Assembly (NCBI GenBank): GCA_021779635.1
Contig: JAJYAH010000173.1
Location: 1-10,530, forward strand
Origin: Pseudomonadota bacterium
GTDB taxonomy: Bacteria; Pseudomonadota; Alphaproteobacteria; Rhizobiales; Xanthobacteraceae
Length of the DNA stretch: 10,530 bases
Direction of reading: 5' to 3'
How positions within the stretch are numbered: the stretch's first letter is position 1; each line of letters opens with the position of its first letter. This document shows, in pieces, positions 6,484 through 10,530 of this stretch. A program made the position numbers and the translations under genes. Under the pieces are notes generated by a model, which had not been told where the DNA came from, did no database searches, and was given only the letters and a program-made list of their open reading frames with translations.

Positions 6484-7212
6484 ATGACTGACGCCAGCCC
6501 AGCGGCGCTTGCTCCCGGCGCGACAAGGGAGAGGGACGTGAGGGTTTCGAACCTGACGGTAGGCGGTGCTGCGGTCGCGCTGGGATCCCTCGGTGTTACC
6601 GCGGCGAGCGTGCTTTATGCGCTTTCACCGCCTGCCGCCGCCCTGCCGGCGCAGCCGTTCGACTACGCATTGGCACTGGCCGGGGCGGTCGCCGGCGCGC
6701 GGACCATGTTTGGGGCCGGAACTGTCGGCATTTTCTCGGATATCGTGATGGCGGTGGGCGCGCTTCTTGTCGCGTCTGAATTGGCACGCCGCGGAAGAGG
6801 TGTCGCGGCCGCGGGTTGGATCGCGATCCTTTTGAGTATTGTCGTCTTTACGTTTGTCGATGCGATCGTCGGCTATGTGCTGGGCCCCGTTGCCGCAATG
6901 AAAGATGCCGCCGCCGCATTTACCGGGTTCAAGCGTCTGTTTGACGTGCTGTTTCTGTTGGGGACGACGGCATTCGGAGCCGGCGCCACGCTCGCATTGA
7001 CGAATGAAATGCGGTCCGCTGTGCCGATGGCGAGCAGGCCCGTCGTGCTCGCGGGCGCGATGACGGGATTGGCGGGCGTGCTAGCCGCAGCGGCCTGTTT
7101 CGCAGGATTTCCATTGGAACAGGGCGTCGGCATCAGCATCGGCCTTGGTTCAGCAGTTTTTGTCGCGATCGGCCTGCAGATGATGCTGAAGTCGCAACAG
7201 GGCGCGCTGTGA
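6484..7212 (+). CDS. Multispanning membrane protein of unknown function, HxlR partner
   Basis: A 242-residue protein with a charged N-terminal tail of about 22 residues and then six or seven hydrophobic segments, for example VGGAAVALGSLGVTAASVLY, IAILLSIVVFTFVDAIVGYV and PVVLAGAMTGLAGVLAAAAC. I do not recognise a family, catalytic motif or transporter signature. The start at 6484 is chosen because AGGAG lies 6 bases upstream; the longer GTG frame from 6418 would run through the operator. A terminator follows 36 bases after the stop, so it is a single-gene unit. By position it is the likely target of the divergent HxlR regulator, which suggests an inducible membrane function such as a response to a redox-active or toxic compound. 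That role is inference. Confidence 0.85.
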   Translation: MTDASPAALAPGATRERDVRVSNLTVGGAAVALGSLGVTAASVLYALSPPAAALPAQPFDYALALAGAVAGARTMFGAGTVGIFSDIVMAVGALLVASELARRGRGVAAAGWIAILLSIVVFTFVDAIVGYVLGPVAAMKDAAAAFTGFKRLFDVLFLLGTTAFGAGATLALTNEMRSAVPMASRPVVLAGAMTGLAGVLAAAACFAGFPLEQGVGISIGLGSAVFVAIGLQMMLKSQQGAL

Positions 7213-7245
7213 CGGCAGCGAAAGCGCATGGCCGGCCTTTAAAAC

Positions 7246-7278
7246 AAAAAAACGCCCCGGGCGAACCGGGGGCGTTTT
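7246..7278. terminator. Bidirectional intrinsic terminator
   Basis: Arms AAAACGCCCC (7249-7258) and GGGGCGTTTT (7269-7278) enclose a 10-base loop. On the plus strand the stem ends in TTTT after the membrane protein gene. On the minus strand the run is seven T, so it would also catch read-through from rpmE. Confidence 0.85.
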
Positions 7279-7301
7279 GATATCTTGCCGCGAGCGGAGG
7301 G

Positions 7302-7367
7302 ACTAAAGCGTTTTCGAGCGAAGTGGGCACCGGTTGGCGTGAAGAAAACGCGTCAAAACAAAAAATT
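7302..7367. repeat. Dispersed intergenic repeat of the Bradyrhizobium type
   Basis: The stretch beginning ACTAAAGCGTTTTCGAGC and running through GTGGGCACCGG to GAAAACGCGTC matches a repeat I recall in many copies in Bradyrhizobiaceae intergenic regions. Internal arms GCGTTTTC (7308-7315) and GAAAACGC (7344-7351) pair perfectly. It directly abuts the large palindrome next to it, and the two may be one mobile unit. Copy number cannot be judged from one window. Confidence 0.65.
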
Positions 7368-7410
7368 AGAGCGTGATCGGTTCTGATTCAATCAGAACCG
7401 ATCACGCTCT
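7359..7410 (-). terminator. rpmE terminator built on a perfect 21-bp palindrome
   Basis: Arms 7368-7388 and 7390-7410 are exact reverse complements over 21 bases with a single C between them, beginning AGAGCGTGATCGG. Read on the minus strand, the hairpin starts 8 bases after the rpmE stop and is followed by AATTTTTTG, giving a strong intrinsic terminator. The wording also matches a dispersed repeat of this lineage, so the terminator may have been supplied by a repeat insertion. Confidence 0.85.
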
Positions 7411-7418
7411 GTGCGCCC

Positions 7419-7646
7419 TCAATCCTTCTTGAGAAAGCCTGAGAACTTCTTCTGGAACCGTGACACGCGGCCGCCGCGGTCGAGCAGCTGCTGGGCGCCG
7501 CCGGTCCAGGCTGGGTGGGACTTGGAGTCGATATCGAGGTTCAGCTTGTCGCCCTCTTTGCCCCAGGTCGACCGCGTCTGGTATTCCGTGCCATCGGTCA
7601 TCACGACCGTAATCATATGATATTCCGGGTGAATTTCGGCTTTCAT
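7419..7646 (-). CDS. rpmE: 50S ribosomal protein L31
   Basis: A 75-residue large-subunit protein. [10 protein letters not shown] at the start, [16 protein letters not shown] in the middle, then SHPAWTGG and [17 protein letters not shown] at the end are the L31 signature. No cysteine is present, so this is the zinc-independent (C-minus) form usual in alphaproteobacteria. Full length for the family. The ATG at 7646 has AAGGA 6 bases upstream and begins the conserved sequence; the frame can be extended to 7733, but that would run through the predicted promoter. It is monocistronic: promoter upstream, palindromic terminator just downstream. Confidence 0.97.
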   Translation of the reverse strand: MKAEIHPEYHMITVVMTDGTEYQTRSTWGKEGDKLNLDIDSKSHPAWTGGAQQLLDRGGRVSRFQKKFSGFLKKD

Positions 7647-7709
7647 GGCAGATCCTTCGGCGCGCCGGCGCCCGTCTTCAAAATGGCTGTGGGGACGGAT
7701 TTGGGCCGC

Positions 7710-7738
7710 TCTATAACGCAGCAGGCCCTGCAAAACAA
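7710..7738 (-). promoter_or_regulatory. rpmE: Predicted rpmE promoter
   Basis: On the minus strand, CTTGTTT gives a -35 box TTGTTT (7738-7733), followed after 17 bases by TATAGA (7715-7710) as the -10. Transcription would begin near 7702, leaving a leader of about 56 bases before the rpmE ATG. The spacing is ideal, each box is about 4 of 6 to consensus, and the position fits a highly expressed ribosomal gene. Confidence 0.55.
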
Positions 7739-7754
7739 GCCACGTAATCCCGAT

Positions 7755-7783
7755 TTGCCAGCGCAGGCGGCGGGGCCTATCTG
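7755..7783 (+). promoter_or_regulatory. Possible promoter of the ABC transporter gene
   Basis: TTGCCA (7755-7760) lies 17 bases from TATCTG (7778-7783), giving a good -35 and a weak -10 placed 30 bases before the ATG. It is divergent from the rpmE promoter in the same 167-base gap. Confidence 0.4.
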
Positions 7784-7813
7784 GGGGGTGGCAATAGCGA
7801 TTGGTCAGATCTC

Positions 7814-9673
7814 ATGAGTGCTGCGGAACAAGTTGAAGGCCGGCATGGCGACGCGCCGGCACGGCACGATCCGGCCCCGACGGACGTGCCGGCGATCGAG
7901 GCCGTGCTGACCGAGCAGGCGGCCAAAAGCGGTGCGCGGCTGCGTCCGCTGCTGGAGCTTGCGCCCTATGTGGCGCGCTACCGGGGCCGCGCGATCCTGG
8001 CGCTGATCGCGCTGACGATCGCGGCGATAACGACCCTGGTGGTGCCGGTCGCAGTCCGGCGCATGATCGACTTTGGGTTCACTCCCGAAGGCATCGCCTT
8101 GATCAACAGCTATTTCAGCGTGATGATCGCGGTGGTGGCGGTGCTCGCCGGCGCGAGCGCGTCGCGGTTCTATCTGGTGATGACCATCGGCGAGCGCATC
8201 GTCGCCGATCTCAGGCGAGATGTGTTCGCTCATCTGATTTCGCTGTCGCCGGCATTCTTCGATTCGACCCGCAGCGGCGAACTGATCTCGCGTCTCACCG
8301 CCGATACAACCCAGATCAAATCCGCGGTCGGCGCGTCGGTATCGATCGCGCTGCGCAACCTGATGCTATTCTTCGGCGCCACCGCGATGATGGTGATCAC
8401 GAGCCCGCGGCTTTCCGGCTTCGTGCTGCTGGCGATCCCGGTGATCGTGATTCCGCTGGTCGCGTTCGGACGCTGGGTGCGGCGGCTATCGCGTGGCGCG
8501 CAGGATACGCTGGCGGATGCGACCGCCTACGCTTCCGAACTGATCGGGGCCATCCGCACCGTGCAGGCCTATACCAGCGAGCGGCTGGCCAATGCGCGTT
8601 TCGGCGGCGAGGTCGAACAGGCCTATGAAGCGGCGCGCAGCTCCACCCGCGCGCGCTCGGTGCTGACCGCGATCATTATCTTCATCGTCTTTACCAGCGT
8701 GGTGCTGATCCTCTGGGTCGGATCGCATGACGTCCTGACCGGCTCCATCACTCCCGGCCGGCTCAGCCAGTTCGTGCTGTATGCGGCGTTCGCCGCCACC
8801 GGGCTGGGCCAGCTCAGCGAAGTCTGGGGCGAGATCTCGGCCGCCTCCGGCGCATCGGAACGGCTGTTCGAAATCCTCCGCGTCAAGTCGGCGATAACAG
8901 CGCCGGCTTCACCGCGCGCTCTGCCGGTGCCGGCGCGCGGCGACGTCAGTTTCGAGAATGTCCGTTTCGCCTATCCGACCCGGCCGGACGCCTGGGCGGT
9001 TGACGGCGTTTCGCTGTCGGTGCGCGCCGGCGAGAAGGTCGCGATCGTCGGCCCGTCGGGCGCGGGCAAGAGCACGCTGTTTCATCTGCTGCTCCGTTTC
9101 TATGATCCGGCGCAAGGTTCGATCGCGATCGACGGCGTCCCGGTCAGGGACGCCGATCCACGCGAGGTGCGCTCGCGCATCGCGCTGGTGCCGCAGGACG
9201 CGGTGGCGTTCGCCGCGACCGCGCGCGAGAATATCAGGTTCGGACGGCCCGACGCCACCGATGCCGAAGTCGAGCGTGCCGCCGGGCTCGCCCACGCCAC
9301 CGAATTCATCCACCGCCTGCCGGGCGGTTTCGAGGCGCAGCTCGGCGAGCGCGGCGTCACGCTGTCGGGCGGCCAGCGCCAGCGCATCGCCATCGCGCGC
9401 GCGATCCTGCGCGACGCGCCGCTGCTGCTGCTCGACGAGGCCACCTCGTCGCTCGATGCCGAATCCGAGACGCTGGTGCAGACCGCGCTGGAGGAATTGA
9501 TGCGCCACCGCACCACGCTGGTGATCGCGCATCGGCTCGCCACCGTCTTGTCCTGCGACCGGATCATGGTGATGGATCAGGGCCGCATCGTCGAACAGGG
9601 TACCCACGCCTCGCTGGTCGCCGCGGGCGGGCTCTATGCACGGCTGGCGAGGCTGCAGTTCGAAGGGGTGTGA
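7814..9673 (+). CDS. ABC half-transporter, fused permease and ATPase (MsbA-like exporter)
   Basis: A 619-residue exporter of the ABCB/MsbA-like type. A hydrophilic head of about 50 residues precedes six membrane helices (about 57-345), with the family stretch [20 protein letters not shown] in the first long loop. The ATPase has Walker [10 protein letters not shown] (413-421), the Q-loop VPQDAVAF, signature LSGGQ (517-521), Walker B LLLLDE ending at E542 and the switch His in AHRL (H573). All catalytic residues are present, so it should be active as a homodimer or with a partner half. Substrate is unknown; lipid, drug or peptide export is typical. ATG 7814 is the first start in frame, with no clear ribosome site. 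The stop is three bases from the end of the convergent gene on the other strand, with no terminator between. Confidence 0.95.
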   Translation: MSAAEQVEGRHGDAPARHDPAPTDVPAIEAVLTEQAAKSGARLRPLLELAPYVARYRGRAILALIALTIAAITTLVVPVAVRRMIDFGFTPEGIALINSYFSVMIAVVAVLAGASASRFYLVMTIGERIVADLRRDVFAHLISLSPAFFDSTRSGELISRLTADTTQIKSAVGASVSIALRNLMLFFGATAMMVITSPRLSGFVLLAIPVIVIPLVAFGRWVRRLSRGAQDTLADATAYASELIGAIRTVQAYTSERLANARFGGEVEQAYEAARSSTRARSVLTAIIIFIVFTSVVLILWVGSHDVLTGSITPGRLSQFVLYAAFAATGLGQLSEVWGEISAASGASERLFEILRVKSAITAPASPRALPVPARGDVSFENVRFAYPTRPDAWAVDGVSLSVRAGEKVAIVGPSGAGKSTLFHLLLRFYDPAQGSIAIDGVPVRDADPREVRSRIALVPQDAVAFAATARENIRFGRPDATDAEVERAAGLAHATEFIHRLPGGFEAQLGERGVTLSGGQRQRIAIARAILRDAPLLLLDEATSSLDAESETLVQTALEELMRHRTTLVIAHRLATVLSCDRIMVMDQGRIVEQGTHASLVAAGGLYARLARLQFEGV

Positions 9674-9676
9674 GGC

Positions 9677-9919
9677 TCAGCGATCCGGTGCGCATTTGGG
9701 CGAAAGCATCGGGACGTTGGCCCATACCCAGTTTTTCCATGAGCCATCGGCACCGACGCAGGCCGAGGACGGCGTCTGTGCGTGATCTCGATCGCCCGAT
9801 GCGACGCTGTTGTCGATGGCGGCGGCGAAGTGCCGGTCGAGCGAGGTCGCCGACAGCCATCCGGCGGCGGCAACGGCGATAAACGTTGCCGAGCCGGCTG
9901 CAAGTTCGGTTCGCGTCAT
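9677..9919 (-). CDS. Small predicted exported protein, unknown
   Basis: An 80-residue protein. Residues about 7-25 form one hydrophobic segment (SATFIAVAAAGWLSATSL) behind Arg3, a signal peptide or N-terminal anchor. The mature part has two cysteines about 22 residues apart (CVGADGSWKNW ... LSPKC), which could form a disulfide in the periplasm, and a Trp-rich GSWKNWVWANVP stretch that I recall in uncharacterised Bradyrhizobium proteins. No function is known. The gene is supported by GGAG 7 bases before the ATG and by overlap with the upstream acetyltransferase: ATGA joins its start to that gene's stop, so translation is probably coupled. It ends facing the ABC transporter gene three bases away. 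Confidence 0.72.
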   Translation of the reverse strand: MTRTELAAGSATFIAVAAAGWLSATSLDRHFAAAIDNSVASGDRDHAQTPSSACVGADGSWKNWVWANVPMLSPKCAPDR

Positions 9920-10401
9920 CGGACTTCTCCGCTGTTACCTGAGCTTTCCGGCTTCCCCTTCCACTCCATCCGCAGCACCGGCCGGCCGGAGGTTGGATTG
10001 ATGTCTTCGCCGGCGTGGACAAAACCGTTGCGCGCGTAAAAGCGGATGGCGCGGGCATTGTCTGAATTGACCAGCAGCGTGATGCGATCCGGCGACAATC
10101 GCTTGGCCTCGGTCATCAGCGCATTGCCGAGTTCCGAACCCCATTGGTCGGGCGCCACCACGAGCTGATCGAGATAGCCGTCGGGATCGATGGTGACGAA
10201 CCCGACCAGCGCGCCGGCCTGTTCGGCGACCATGATCGCTGCGTTCGGCACCAGCTCGTTCCGCCAGCGCGCGCGCCACCACGGCACGCGCGCGGCGAAA
10301 TCGATCGAGGGGTAGGCGTGCTGCCAGGTCTCAAGCCACAGCGCGATGGCTTCCTCCTCGTCATCGGCGCGATAGGGGCGCAGGGTGAATATCGACGTCA
10401 T
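9916..10401 (-). CDS. GNAT-family N-acetyltransferase
   Basis: Predicted 161-residue acetyltransferase. The N-terminal strand is FTLRPYRADDEEEAIALW. The core contains GALVGFVTIDPDGYLDQLVVAPDQWGSELGNAL (given in two parts: GALVGFVTID and DQLVVAPDQWGSELGNAL) and later NARAIRFYARNGFVHAGE, the usual C-terminal GNAT signature. The acetyl-CoA loop reads QWGSELG where the consensus is R/Q-x-x-G-x-G/A, so it is slightly divergent but alignable. Substrate is unknown. I chose ATG 10401. The longer frame to 10482 would encode repeat DNA and add 27 residues with no family resemblance, though the ATG at 10401 has only a weak GGGA before it. It is first in a two-gene unit, overlapping the small exported protein by four bases. 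Confidence 0.88.
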   Translation of the reverse strand: MTSIFTLRPYRADDEEEAIALWLETWQHAYPSIDFAARVPWWRARWRNELVPNAAIMVAEQAGALVGFVTIDPDGYLDQLVVAPDQWGSELGNALMTEAKRLSPDRITLLVNSDNARAIRFYARNGFVHAGEDINPTSGRPVLRMEWKGKPESSGNSGEVR

Positions 10402-10404
10402 CGC

Positions 10405-10530
10405 GTCCCGGGCGAGTGGTGCGAGGGCATCGCCCGAGCGGAACGAGACCCGGGACCCAGCGCAAGAATCTTCATCTTCCATGCTGGGTCCCGGATCAGC
10501 GCTCGCAAGTGCTCGCTTGTCCGGGACACG
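10405..10530. repeat. REP-like palindromic region
   Basis: CCGGGACCCAGC (10450-10461) and GCTGGGTCCCGG (10483-10494) pair perfectly over 12 bp around 21 bases. GTCCCGGG (10405-10412) can also pair with CCCGGGAC (10449-10456), and TCCCGGA (10489-10495) with TCCGGGA (10520-10526), so several folds compete. GGGTCCCGGATCAGCGCTCG and CTTGTCCGGGACACG are wording I associate with Bradyrhizobium intergenic repeats. The element continues past the right edge and lies 5' of the acetyltransferase, whose promoter must be within or beyond it. Confidence 0.7.

Noticed and set aside
8909..9607. A 232-codon minus-strand frame opposite the ATPase domain
   Set aside because: The plus strand encodes all ABC motifs here; the antisense product is low-complexity.
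10402..10482. An N-terminal extension of the acetyltransferase from ATG 10482
   Set aside because: The extra 27 codons come from REP-like palindromic DNA and the GNAT fold begins only after the ATG at 10401.

Overview
The window looks like chromosome of a Bradyrhizobium-type alphaproteobacterium (Bradyrhizobium, Rhodopseudomonas or a close relative). The reasons are very high GC, alphaproteobacterial marker families (DUF1192, the DUF1465/RcdA family, a cysteine-free L31), and several intergenic palindromic repeats of the kind common in that lineage. No phage, transposase, CRISPR or tRNA gene is visible. The genus is inferred from recognition, not from a search.

Layout, left to right. (1) 1-2498, minus: a large membrane c-di-GMP protein that runs off the left edge, with signal peptide, periplasmic domain, seven membrane segments, PAS, degenerate GGDEF (AGDQF) and EAL. 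(2) 2592-3590, minus: a PIG3-type NAD(P)H quinone oxidoreductase. (3) 3697-3888, plus: a DUF1192 small protein, divergent from the oxidoreductase. (4) 3889-4340 has no protein gene but is full of structure: a cloverleaf-like REP element, a candidate small RNA ending in a clear intrinsic terminator, a tandem 10-mer and a pair of GANTC sites. (5) 4341-4853, plus: rcdA/DUF1465. (6) 5007-5900, plus: a DMT-family transporter with a TTG start. (7) 5860-6408, minus, and 6484-7212, plus: a divergent pair of HxlR regulator and unknown membrane protein, separated by a perfect 17-bp inverted repeat. (8) 7212-7418: two intrinsic terminators and a dispersed repeat. (9) 7419-7646, minus: rpmE (L31). (10) 7814-9673, plus: an ABC half-transporter with fused permease and ATPase. 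(11) 9677-10401, minus: a GNAT acetyltransferase coupled by a 4-base ATGA overlap to a small exported protein. (12) 10402-10530: a further REP-like region.

Most genes are housekeeping or conserved-lineage genes and do not form one pathway. The parts with most new biology are the candidate sRNA between the DUF1192 gene and rcdA, the HxlR/membrane-protein divergon with its operator, the degenerate GGDEF domain, and the reuse of dispersed palindromes as terminators. I did not find a defence system or an obviously new multi-gene system.
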